DNA of 14,677 nucleotides, from contig CAKTNU010000017.1 in NCBI GenBank assembly GCA_934589325.1, forward strand, positions 1 through 14,677, read 5' to 3'. The DNA is from an uncultured Oscillospiraceae bacterium. GTDB lineage: Bacteria > Bacillota_A > Clostridia > Oscillospirales > Oscillospiraceae. Numbering within the stretch: position 1 is the first letter of the stretch; each line of letters starts with the position of its first letter. The position numbers were made by a program, and so were the translations under genes. Below the pieces are notes generated by a model. The model made no database searches. It was not told where the DNA came from and worked only from the letters and a program-made list of their open reading frames with translations. Below are positions 6,998 to 12,981 of the stretch, piece by piece.

Positions 6998-7666
6998 ATG
7001 AAGATATTTATAGTTGAAGACGACCCGGTCATCGCGTCCGCGGTGGCGGCGCATATCGCGTCGTGGGGCTGTGAGACGCGCATAGCGCAGGATTTCCGCA
7101 ATATAGTGCAGGAGTTCGTAGATTTTGACCCGCAGCTCGTGCTGATGGACATAGGGCTGCCGTTTTACAACGGCTATCACTGGTGCAGTGAAATACGCCG
7201 TTTTTCGAGCGTGCCTATAATCTTCGTCTCCTCCGCATCGGATAATATGAACATCGTTATGGCCATCAACATGGGCGCGGACGATTTTATCGCCAAGCCC
7301 TTTGACCTGAACGTCCTCACAGCCAAGGTTCAGGCCATGCTGCGCCGGACCTACGATCTCAGCGGCCAGTCTAAGCTCCTTCAGCACAGGGATGCCGTGC
7401 TGAACACTGACGACAGCACCCTGACATATCGCGGTGAAAAGCTGGAGTTGACGAAGAACGAATACCGTATTCTTCAGATCCTCATGGAAAACAAGGGCAA
7501 AACGGTCTCGCGCGACACGCTGATGCAGCGGCTCTGGGAGTCGGACAGCTTTGTCGACGAGAACACACTGAGCGTCAACGTTGCACGTCTGCGCCGCAAG
7601 CTCGACGGAGCCGGGCTTGAAAATTACATTACGACGAAAAAGGGTATGGGGTATATAATCGAATGA
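6998..7666 (+). CDS. OmpR/PhoB-type response regulator, BceR-like
   Basis: 222 residues from ATG 6998, chosen because GGAGGT (6987-6992) precedes it by 5 nt; the frame is open further upstream but those residues precede the receiver fold. Receiver domain 1-115: acidic pocket Asp8-Asp9 (VEDD), phosphoacceptor Asp51 in LMDIGLP, Ser79 and Lys100 (AKPF). A winged-helix DNA-binding domain occupies about 125-222, with LTKNEYRIL, SVNVARLRRKL and a GMGYII end. The stretch HWCSEIRRFSSVPIIFVSSA resembles BceR, regulator of antimicrobial-peptide detoxification modules. The kinase gene overlaps its stop codon (ATGA), so the two are translationally coupled. No BceAB genes are adjacent. Confidence 0.93.
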   Translation: MKIFIVEDDPVIASAVAAHIASWGCETRIAQDFRNIVQEFVDFDPQLVLMDIGLPFYNGYHWCSEIRRFSSVPIIFVSSASDNMNIVMAINMGADDFIAKPFDLNVLTAKVQAMLRRTYDLSGQSKLLQHRDAVLNTDDSTLTYRGEKLELTKNEYRILQILMENKGKTVSRDTLMQRLWESDSFVDENTLSVNVARLRRKLDGAGLENYITTKKGMGYIIE

Positions 7667-8637
7667 AGCTTGTCTGGGAGTATATTAAATGCCGCCGTTT
7701 TTTTGCACTGCTGCTTCTGGCGCTGGACGTGCTGTTTGCGCTGCTGCTGTGGCTGACGCAGGCAGATGCGGCCATACCGGGCTACTCACTGCTGCTGTTT
7801 ACGCTGCTGGAGCTTGTCTTTGCCGCCGCAGATCTCCGCCGGTTCATACTGCGCCACCGTGAACTGAGCTCACGGCTCGATCGCATATTTGCCGCCGCGG
7901 ACGGACTTCCGGAGCCTGACAGTCTTATTGAAGCCGATTATCAGCAGCTCATCCGCGCCGTCTGCGCGGAAAACGCCCGCGAACGCAGTGATACAGACCT
8001 GAAAATGCAGGATATGCTGGACTATTTCACCCTCTGGGCACACCAGATAAAGACCCCTATCGCCGCCATGCGCCTTATCCTTCAGTCCGGCGATGCGCCG
8101 GACCCCGGCGAACTGGAGCAGGAGCTGTTCAGGACGGAGCAGTATGTTGAAACGGTACTGAACTACATGCGCCTCGGCAGCGATTCGACTGACTATATGA
8201 TCCGCCGCGTCGAGCTCGACCGCATACTGCATCAGTCGGTAAAAAAATATGCGATGCAGTTTATCCGCCGAAAAATACGGCTCGACTATCGCGAGACCGG
8301 TCTTTCCGTCCTTACGGACGAGAAATGGCTCGCCTTCGTCATCGAACAGGTGCTCGCAAATTCGCTGAAATATTCCCGGCCCGGCGGTGAGATACGCATA
8401 TATGCCGAGGGCGGCGTTCTCTGCATCTCCGATGACGGCATAGGCATTGCAGCTGAGGATCTTCCGCGTGTGTTTGAAAATGGCTACACAGGCTGCAACG
8501 GCCGCACGGATAAGAAATCCACGGGGATCGGCCTGTATCTCTGCCGCAGGATCCTTGATAAGCTCGGGCACGGTATTTCCATAGTATCCTCTGTCGGCGT
8601 CGGGACAACGGTGAAAATCGACCTGAGCGACGAATAA
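7663..8637 (+). CDS. Intramembrane-sensing histidine kinase, BceS-like
   Basis: 324 residues. Two hydrophobic helices (about 12-32 and 40-58) are joined by a loop of only 7-8 residues, so there is essentially no extracellular sensor. This is the BceS/LiaS intramembrane-sensing architecture, in which a partner membrane protein normally supplies the signal. The dimerisation/phosphoacceptor H-box is WAHQIKTPIAAM with His127. The HATPase domain has the N-box with Asn233 (LANSLKYS), the G1 box DDGIGI 257-262 and a G2 box STGIGLYLC beginning at 286. It starts in the ATGA overlap with the response regulator, its presumed phosphorylation target. Usual length for BceS-type kinases. The gene ends 15 bp before the next promoter. 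Confidence 0.93.
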   Translation: MKLVWEYIKCRRFFALLLLALDVLFALLLWLTQADAAIPGYSLLLFTLLELVFAAADLRRFILRHRELSSRLDRIFAAADGLPEPDSLIEADYQQLIRAVCAENARERSDTDLKMQDMLDYFTLWAHQIKTPIAAMRLILQSGDAPDPGELEQELFRTEQYVETVLNYMRLGSDSTDYMIRRVELDRILHQSVKKYAMQFIRRKIRLDYRETGLSVLTDEKWLAFVIEQVLANSLKYSRPGGEIRIYAEGGVLCISDDGIGIAAEDLPRVFENGYTGCNGRTDKKSTGIGLYLCRRILDKLGHGISIVSSVGVGTTVKIDLSDE

Positions 8638-8652
8638 AAAGCAAAATTTTTC

Positions 8653-8680
8653 TTGACAACTCTCCCATATGGTGTATAAT
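8653..8680 (+). promoter_or_regulatory. Consensus promoter of the glycine riboswitch-AGCS unit
   Basis: -35 TTGACA (8653-8658) and -10 TATAAT (8675-8680), both perfect, with a 16-bp spacer. It begins 15 bp after the kinase stop codon. Transcription should start near 8687, about 65 nt before the aptamer. Such a strong core promoter fits a unit whose control lies in premature termination. Confidence 0.92.
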
Positions 8681-8715
8681 ACACGCATATTCATATTCAG
8701 CGTTTTAATTCGTTG

Positions 8716-8845
8716 AAGCTCTCAGAATCTTACGAGACTGAGAGCGGAGAATCTCTGGAGAATCCCATTTGATCCCAGATCAAAGGGTGCCGAAGGTGCA
8801 AGGCCCTCATCGGGCCGAATCTCTCAGGCAAAAGGACAGAGCGTC
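8716..8845 (+). promoter_or_regulatory. Glycine riboswitch, single full aptamer with leader hairpin
   Basis: The aptamer (8753-8841) shows the family's conserved core: CTCTGGAGA at 8753-8761, GCCGAAGG at 8789-8796, and CTCTCAGGCAAAAGGACAGA at 8821-8840. P1 pairs CTCTG 8753-8757 with CAGAG 8837-8841, and P2 pairs GAGA with TCTC. A hairpin TTTGATC/GATCAAA forms P3a and GGCCC/GGGCC forms the last stem. There is no second complete aptamer, so it is a singlet. A leader hairpin GCTCTCAG/CTGAGAGC (8718-8725 with 8738-8745) precedes it. A stem CCGaCCTG/CAGGcCGG (8848-8875 region) enclosed by AGCG/CGCT follows, resembling the 'ghost' aptamer of singlets. It precedes an AGCS symporter, a known glycine-riboswitch target. 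Confidence 0.93.
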
Positions 8846-8894
8846 GCCCGACCTGTTTATTCAGGCCGGAAATATCGCTTTCGTTTTTCTCCGG

Positions 8895-8931
8895 AGCTGC
8901 TGCCCTTTGGCCGCAGCTTTTTATTTTTTTC
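8895..8931 (+). terminator. Riboswitch expression-platform terminator
   Basis: Hairpin AGCTGC-T-GCC / GGC-C-GCAGCT (8895-8904 with 8909-8918, loop CTTT, one T/C mismatch) followed by TTTTTATTTTTTT. It lies between the aptamer and the symporter's ribosome binding site, so the riboswitch most likely acts by transcription termination. For a glycine riboswitch on a symporter of this family in Streptococcus pyogenes, glycine was reported to lower expression; the same sign here is inference. Confidence 0.85.
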
Positions 8932-8950
8932 ATAAAAAGGAGAAATCAGC

Positions 8951-10342
8951 ATGGAAACCTTACTCAAGATCGTCCAGACCGTAAACAGCTATCTTTCGGA
9001 CTACATCCTCATCGTCATGCTCGTCGCCGCAGGACTTTACTTCTCGGTAAGGACGCGCTTTGTTCAGGTGCGCTACTTCGGCGCGGCTATGCGCAAGGCC
9101 TTCAGTGAGGTAAAGCTCTTCGGCAAGAAGCACGACAGCGGCATGAGCTCGTTTCAGGCGCTTGCTACCGCCATTGCCGCGCAGGTCGGTACCGGCAACA
9201 TCGTCGGCGCTTCCGGCGCCATTCTTATCGGCGGTCCCGGCGCGATATTCTGGATGTGGATAATCGCGTTCTTCGGCATGGCTACTATATACGCCGAGGC
9301 CGTACTCGCGCAGGCCACCCGCGTCGTCCATGAGGACGGCACGGTCAGCGGCGGCCCCGTCTACTATATCACTGCCGCGTTCAAAGGTCGCGGCGGCAAA
9401 TTCCTCGCCGGTTTCTTCGCGGTCGCGATAATCCTTGCTCTCGGCTTCATGGGTGCCATGGTGCAGTCTAACTCCATTGCCGAGGCCTGCCGCAACGCCT
9501 TCGGTATCCCGACCTGGGTCGTGGGTGTAGTTATCGCCGCAGTGTGCGCGTTTATATTCATAGGCGGCGTACAGCGCATAGCCTCCGTGTCCGAAAAGAT
9601 CGTCCCCGTGATGGCGACCCTCTATCTGCTCGGCGGTCTGGTCATCCTCATTGCAAGAATAAAGTACCTGCCCGAGACCTTCGGCATGATCTTCAAATAC
9701 GCATTCGTCCCCAATGCGATAATTGGCGGCGGCCTGGGCTATGCGCTCAAGACCGCAATAAGTCAGGGTGTAAAGCGCGGCCTGTTCTCCAACGAAGCCG
9801 GTATGGGCTCCACCCCGCACGCCCATGCACAGGCAAACGTCAAAACCCCGCACGAGCAGGGCATCGCTGCCATGGCCGGCGTATTCATCGATACCTTTGT
9901 AGTCCTCACCATGACCGCCCTCGTTGTTATCTCCACACTCTATGCCGGCGGCGGCGTTCTCGCCTCCGGCGCGGCAGATGGCATCAGCAAGACCAATATG
10001 GCGCAGCTCGCCTTCTCCTCCGTGATGGGCAATGGCTTTGGCAACGCGTTCGTCGCGATATGCCTGCTGTTCTTTGCGTTCTCGACAATCGTGAGCTGGA
10101 ACATGTTCGGCCGCATAAACTGCCGCTACCTCTTCGGCAAGAAAGCCAATCTCATCTATTCTGTCGTAGCAATAGTCTTTATTTTCCTCGGCTCCATACT
10201 TTCCAATGACCTTGTATGGGAACTGACCGACATGTTCAACCAGCTCATGGTCGTGCCGAACGTCATAGCGCTGCTCGCGCTCTCCGGACTCGTAGCCGCT
10301 TCCATCAAGGCTGCCGACAGCCACAAGCTCGACAACAAGTAA
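8951..10342 (+). CDS. AGCS family Na+/alanine-glycine symporter
   Basis: 463 residues with about 10-11 hydrophobic helices, standard length for the alanine/glycine:cation symporter family (AlsT/AgcS). Family motifs include AAQVGTGNIVGASGAI (77-92), a GGPGAIFWMW block, SGGPVYYI (133-140) and SNEAGMGS (280-287). The protein imports small neutral amino acids, alanine or glycine, with Na+ (or H+) across the inner membrane. Start ATG 8951 has AAGGAG at 8937-8942. The gene lies behind a glycine riboswitch and terminator, which strongly suggests that glycine is a substrate or the controlling metabolite. The next gene, a folate cyclodeaminase/cyclohydrolase, fits glycine-linked one-carbon metabolism. 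Confidence 0.95.
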   Translation: METLLKIVQTVNSYLSDYILIVMLVAAGLYFSVRTRFVQVRYFGAAMRKAFSEVKLFGKKHDSGMSSFQALATAIAAQVGTGNIVGASGAILIGGPGAIFWMWIIAFFGMATIYAEAVLAQATRVVHEDGTVSGGPVYYITAAFKGRGGKFLAGFFAVAIILALGFMGAMVQSNSIAEACRNAFGIPTWVVGVVIAAVCAFIFIGGVQRIASVSEKIVPVMATLYLLGGLVILIARIKYLPETFGMIFKYAFVPNAIIGGGLGYALKTAISQGVKRGLFSNEAGMGSTPHAHAQANVKTPHEQGIAAMAGVFIDTFVVLTMTALVVISTLYAGGGVLASGAADGISKTNMAQLAFSSVMGNGFGNAFVAICLLFFAFSTIVSWNMFGRINCRYLFGKKANLIYSVVAIVFIFLGSILSNDLVWELTDMFNQLMVVPNVIALLALSGLVAASIKAADSHKLDNK

Positions 10343-10357
10343 TAAAGCGTGTATAAT
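10329..10357 (+). promoter_or_regulatory. Promoter of the cyclodeaminase gene, inside the end of the symporter gene
   Basis: -35 TCGACA (10329-10334, 5/6) and -10 TATAAT (10352-10357, perfect) with a 17-bp spacer. The -35 lies in the last codons of the symporter gene. The -10 overlaps the base of the terminator hairpin by five bases. Start of transcription would fall near 10364, inside the 5' arm, so RNA from this promoter cannot form the full hairpin. Confidence 0.7.
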
Positions 10358-10389
10358 AGCGATGCAGGGAACTGCATCGCTATTATTTT
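10353..10389 (+). terminator. Terminator hairpin after the AGCS gene
   Basis: A perfect 15-bp stem (10353-10367 with 10372-10386) with a GNRA-type GGAA tetraloop and a short T run (ATTATTTT) behind it. It begins 10 bp after the symporter stop codon. The U tract is modest, so termination may be partial and allow read-through into the next gene. Confidence 0.8.
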
Positions 10390-10402
10390 CGGAGGAATAT
10401 CT

Positions 10403-11026
10403 ATGGATCATATAAATATGCCGGTTTCGGAGTTCGTGTCCGCGCTTGCGTCTTCCGCCCCGGCGCCTGGCGGCGGAGGAGCCTCCGCACTCACGGCGGC
10501 GCTCGGCGCGGCACTCGGCGGTATGGTGGGAGAGCTTACCGCCGGCAAGAAAAAGTATGCCGCAAACGAGCCGCGCCTGCGCGAGCTCATTGCCGAGGCC
10601 GGCGCACTGCGGCTCCGTCTGCTTGAGCTCGTAGATGCCGACGCGGAGGCTTTTCTGCCGTTGGCCGAGGCGTACAAGCTTCCAAAGGATGCTCCGGGAC
10701 GGGACGCCGTGATGGGAAAATGCCTTGCCGACGCCGCAGCCGTGCCGATGGAGATCTTGGAGCTGAGCTGCCGTGTCATCGCCCTTCAGGAGGAATTTGC
10801 TGCTCTGGGCAGCAGTCTTGCGGTATCGGATGCGGGCACCGGCGCGGTATTCGCTTGGGCGGCAATGTACGGTGCGGCGCTGAATGTCCTTGCAAACACC
10901 CGCCTCATGGCTGACCGTGAGCGTGCGGGGACAATGAACCGCCGCGTCAGCGAGCTTATGCAGGAATACCGGGTCAAGGCCGACCGCGTGTACGAGGATG
11001 TATTTGCAAAACTGAGCGCCAAATAA
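10403..11026 (+). CDS. fchA: Cyclodeaminase/cyclohydrolase family protein (methenyl-THF cyclohydrolase, FchA-like)
   Basis: 207 residues from ATG 10403, chosen for GGAGGAA at 10391-10397; the frame is open upstream but runs through the terminator hairpin. The glycine-rich motif APAPGGGGASALTAAL (20-35) is diagnostic of the FTCD_C family, all-helical proteins that bind folate. Members convert 5,10-methenyl-THF to 10-formyl-THF or deaminate 5-formimino-THF. The stand-alone ~205-residue form in Clostridia is usually FchA, the cyclohydrolase. C-terminal features include the helical SELMQEYRVKADRVYEDVFAKL. It sits next to the glycine-controlled symporter but has its own promoter. Which of the two reactions it performs cannot be decided from sequence alone. 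Confidence 0.88.
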   Translation: MDHINMPVSEFVSALASSAPAPGGGGASALTAALGAALGGMVGELTAGKKKYAANEPRLRELIAEAGALRLRLLELVDADAEAFLPLAEAYKLPKDAPGRDAVMGKCLADAAAVPMEILELSCRVIALQEEFAALGSSLAVSDAGTGAVFAWAAMYGAALNVLANTRLMADRERAGTMNRRVSELMQEYRVKADRVYEDVFAKLSAK

Positions 11027-11030
11027 TTCA

Positions 11031-11059
11031 TTGACAAGCACCGGGGCATGTAGTACACT
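11031..11059 (+). promoter_or_regulatory. Promoter of the ECF S-component gene
   Basis: -35 TTGACA (11031-11036, perfect) and -10 TACACT (11054-11059, 4/6) with a 17-bp spacer, directly behind the cyclodeaminase stop codon. The ~45-nt leader holds only a weak 5-bp hairpin (TCCGG/CCGGA, 11074-11088) and AGGAGGAA at 11097-11104; I see no riboswitch in it. Confidence 0.75.
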
Positions 11060-11110
11060 CTCTTTGCGCCACATCCGGCATGACCGGAGCGGCAGCAGGA
11101 GGAATTTAAT

Positions 11111-11707
11111 ATGAGCAACGCAACTCCCCGCAAGGGTCTGCGGCGTCAGGTAGGACTGTCTCTGTTCGCGGCTATAATCGTCGTACTGTCAGTCCTCGGC
11201 AACTTTGTCCGCTTCGGTCCCTTCCCCATCACCCTCGCACTCGCCCCGATAATCATCGGCGCGGCGGTCTACGGCAGTTCGGCAGGCGCACTGCTGGGCG
11301 GCGTATTCGGCGCAGTCGTCCTTCTCAGCGGCATACTCGGCTGGGACGGCGGCACGGTAATGCTGCTTATGGGCATCAACCCCTTCGGCTGCATCCTTAT
11401 CTGCATCGGCAAGGGCATCCTCGCCGGCTATCTCTCCGGCATCGTCTATCGCCTCATCGCGAAGAAGAGCGCCCTCGGCGGCGTCATCACGGCAGGCATC
11501 GTGTGCCCCGTCGTCAACACCGGTCTGTTCATCGTCGGCATGCTTGTTTTCTACAGCTCCATGCTCCAGAGCTGGGCCGGCAGTCAGAACGTGATATACT
11601 ACGCGATATTCGGTCTCGCCGGTATAAACTTTGTTGTGGAGTTGCTGGTCAATCTGGTTCTCTCCTCCGGCATCACAACGGTTATAAGATACGCAGGCAA
11701 AAATTAA
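11111..11707 (+). CDS. ECF transporter S component (vitamin/cofactor uptake), substrate unknown
   Basis: 198 residues, almost wholly hydrophobic with about six membrane helices, after a short basic N-terminus (RKGLRRQ). The pattern FGPFPITLALAPIIIGAAVYG followed by SSAGALLGGVFGAVVLLSG is characteristic of the ECF_trnsprt S-component family, small membrane proteins that bind one vitamin and associate with the shared EcfA-EcfA'-EcfT energising module. No EcfA/T genes are in the window, as is usual for group II S components that borrow a module encoded elsewhere. Substrates in the family include folate, riboflavin, pantothenate, thiamine and biotin. The folate-dependent neighbour makes folate an attractive guess but nothing in the sequence shows it. 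Confidence 0.87.
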   Translation: MSNATPRKGLRRQVGLSLFAAIIVVLSVLGNFVRFGPFPITLALAPIIIGAAVYGSSAGALLGGVFGAVVLLSGILGWDGGTVMLLMGINPFGCILICIGKGILAGYLSGIVYRLIAKKSALGGVITAGIVCPVVNTGLFIVGMLVFYSSMLQSWAGSQNVIYYAIFGLAGINFVVELLVNLVLSSGITTVIRYAGKN

Positions 11708-11714
11708 AAATTTT

Positions 11715-11746
11715 GTCCTCTCCGGATCCCCGGAGAGGACTTTTTT
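11715..11746. terminator. Intrinsic terminator between convergent genes
   Basis: A perfect 11-bp stem GTCCTCTCCGG/CCGGAGAGGAC (11715-11725 with 11730-11740), loop ATCC, then six T on the plus strand. It terminates the ECF S-component gene. The stop codon of the convergent methyltransferase (11747-11745) lies in the same T run, and the hairpin followed by AAAATTTTT can serve that strand more weakly. Confidence 0.92.
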
Positions 11747-12455
11747 ATCTGTGATATATTCTCTTTACCTCGTCGGTCTCACTGCCGTCGGGGTTTCTCA
11801 GCACCAGCGGCGGCTCGATCTTCAATCCCGGCCGCGCCCCGCGCCTGCCCTCGACCAGGACGAGGTTCGGCGCAGAGGCCGCACTGTGGCACACAATGCG
11901 CAGACGCTTGGGCTCAAGCCCGTGCGCACTCATGCAGCACATCAGCTCCGAAAGTCTCTCCGGCCTGTGGACTGCGCAGAAGCTGCCACCCGTGCGGCAC
12001 AAAAACGCCGCCGCCGTGCATATGTCCTCCAGTGTGCAGCTGAGCTCTCCCCGCGCCGCCGCCCGGTCAGCGTTCTGCGGCAGCTTGCCGCTGCCCTGCG
12101 GGAAATACGGTGGATTGGCCACCACCGCGTCAAAGCTTCCCGCCCGGAACAGCCGCCGATGCTCACGGATATCACCGCATATTATCTCCGACCGACCGTC
12201 AAATCCGCTGCGGCGCAGATTTTCCCGCGCAAGCTCTGCCGCCTCGGGTACTATCTCCAGCCCGGTCATGCTGATCTTCTCATCATTTGCCAGCATCAGG
12301 ACGCCGATCGCGCCCGACGCACAGCCAAGGTCGATGACCTTCCGGCCCCCGCCGCGGGCAAAATCCGCCAGCAGCACGCAGTCGGTACCCATGCGGAAGT
12401 GCTCCGCCTGGGCAAACACGGGTCCCCCGCTCCAAAGCTCCTCAAATTGCGGCAT
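11745..12455 (-). CDS. TrmN6-like tRNA1(Val) adenine-N6 methyltransferase
   Basis: A 236-residue SAM-dependent methyltransferase. SAM motif I is IDLGCASGAIG (41-51), the acidic end of beta-2 is GLEIVP (65-70), and the catalytic motif NPPY (114-117) marks an amino-group N6-adenine/N5-glutamine methyltransferase. The N-terminal QAEHFRMGTDCVLLADF is typical of the TrmN6/YfiC family, which methylates A37 of tRNA1(Val) in E. coli. Length fits. ATG at 12455 has GGGGAGG 5 nt before it. In Firmicutes a UPF0213/GIY-YIG gene and rsmI often follow this gene; here it stands alone and ends in a terminator shared with the ECF gene. An 11-bp hairpin at 12486-12513 lies in its leader. Confidence 0.85.
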   Translation of the reverse strand: MPQFEELWSGGPVFAQAEHFRMGTDCVLLADFARGGGRKVIDLGCASGAIGVLMLANDEKISMTGLEIVPEAAELARENLRRSGFDGRSEIICGDIREHRRLFRAGSFDAVVANPPYFPQGSGKLPQNADRAAARGELSCTLEDICTAAAFLCRTGGSFCAVHRPERLSELMCCMSAHGLEPKRLRIVCHSAASAPNLVLVEGRRGARPGLKIEPPLVLRNPDGSETDEVKRIYHR

Positions 12456-12485
12456 AGCTGCCTCCCCTGCAAAAATATATCGTCA

Positions 12486-12513
12486 CAGCCCAGCAGATTA
12501 TCTCTGCGGGCTG
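12486..12513 (-). other. Leader hairpin before the methyltransferase gene
   Basis: Inverted repeat CAGCCC-(A)-GCAGA / TCTGC-GGGCTG: 11 bp with one bulged base and a 5-nt loop, 31 bp before the methyltransferase start. On the minus strand it is followed by a short AT-rich stretch ending ATTTTT. It could be an attenuator or only a leader structure. I saw no good promoter between it and the ferredoxin terminator. Confidence 0.4.
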
Positions 12514-12556
12514 AAAAGCTCATATCCGGTCTTCTGCCGGTGTACAGCGTGAAATA

Positions 12557-12593
12557 AGATTAGGGGGCGATGACCTTCATCGCCCCCTAATCT
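12557..12593 (-). terminator. Intrinsic terminator of the ferredoxin gene
   Basis: A perfect 17-bp stem (12557-12573 with 12577-12593), loop of 3, with a G5/C5 core. On the minus strand it is followed by TATTTC, a weak U tract compensated by a very stable stem. It starts 12 bp after the ferredoxin stop codon and separates it from the methyltransferase gene on the same strand. Confidence 0.88.
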
Positions 12594-12604
12594 ATTTGAG
12601 CAGC

Positions 12605-12775
12605 TTACTCGGCTACGATGGCCTCGGCAGGGCACTGGGCTGCGCATGCGCCGCACTCCAGGCACTTGTCGGCGTCGATCTCATAGTGAAGATCGCCCAT
12701 CTCGATAGCCTCAGCAGGACACTGTGCTGCGCAGGAGCCGCAGGACAGGCACTCGTCGGTAATAACAAAAGCCAT
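12605..12775 (-). CDS. 2[4Fe-4S] clostridial-type ferredoxin
   Basis: 56 residues from ATG 12775, chosen because GGAGGT (12787-12782) lies 6 nt before it; an upstream ATG would add 21 residues with no ribosome site. Two CxxCxxCxxxCP motifs are present: Cys9, 12, 15, 19 and Cys38, 41, 44, 48, each followed by AEAI, with a pseudo-twofold repeat between the halves. This soluble low-potential electron carrier serves fermentation enzymes such as pyruvate:ferredoxin oxidoreductase and hydrogenase. It is monocistronic, with its own promoter and terminator, and is divergent from clpC. Confidence 0.97.
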   Translation of the reverse strand: MAFVITDECLSCGSCAAQCPAEAIEMGDLHYEIDADKCLECGACAAQCPAEAIVAE

Positions 12776-12797
12776 GACGTTACCTCCGTGTATGTAT

Positions 12798-12845
12798 TTG
12801 ACCCTCAGGTCAATGTCATTGTAACACATATCTTCCAAAAATCAA
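12798..12845 (-). promoter_or_regulatory. Ferredoxin promoter with inverted repeat over the start site
   Basis: On the minus strand: -35 TTGATT (12845-12840, 4/6), 16-bp spacer, extended -10 TGT-TACAAT (12826-12818). Directly downstream, a perfect 6-bp inverted repeat TTGACC-N4-GGTCAA (12798-12813) covers the expected start of transcription. It could be an operator or a 5' hairpin that stabilises the mRNA. The promoter is reasonably clear; the function of the repeat is not. Confidence 0.65.
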
Positions 12846-12981
12846 TTAAAAATTTATGTCCGGAATATATTTCTCTGTGAACGTGGCAATAATTTTTCGG
12901 AAACGTAATTATTTCGCGCTTTTTGGCACACAAAATGGGCGATAATCAAGTAATAAGTCCGTGAACGGAGGGTTTGTAACG

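Noticed and set aside
8769..8984. 71-codon plus-strand frame through the riboswitch
   Set aside because: It runs through the conserved aptamer core and the terminator and overlaps the symporter start; sequence there is explained by RNA structure.
8960..11074. 704-codon open frame on the minus strand opposite the symporter and cyclodeaminase genes
   Set aside because: It mirrors the third-position GC bias of two clear plus-strand genes, crosses a terminator and a promoter, and its protein is low-complexity with no recognisable domain.
12797..12814. CtsR operator controlling clpC
   Set aside because: CtsR sites are tandem direct heptads GGTCAAA-N3-GGTCAAA. Here the two halves are inverted and only one is a full heptad, and it lies at the ferredoxin start site.
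12888..12913. AATAATT...AATTATT inverted repeat upstream of clpC
   Set aside because: Only 7 AT bases per arm with a 12-nt loop in AT-rich DNA; likely to occur by chance.
12926..12945. Sigma-54 promoter before clpC (TGGCAC)
   Set aside because: The -24-like TGGCAC is present but the GC of the -12 element is two bases too far and lacks TTGC.
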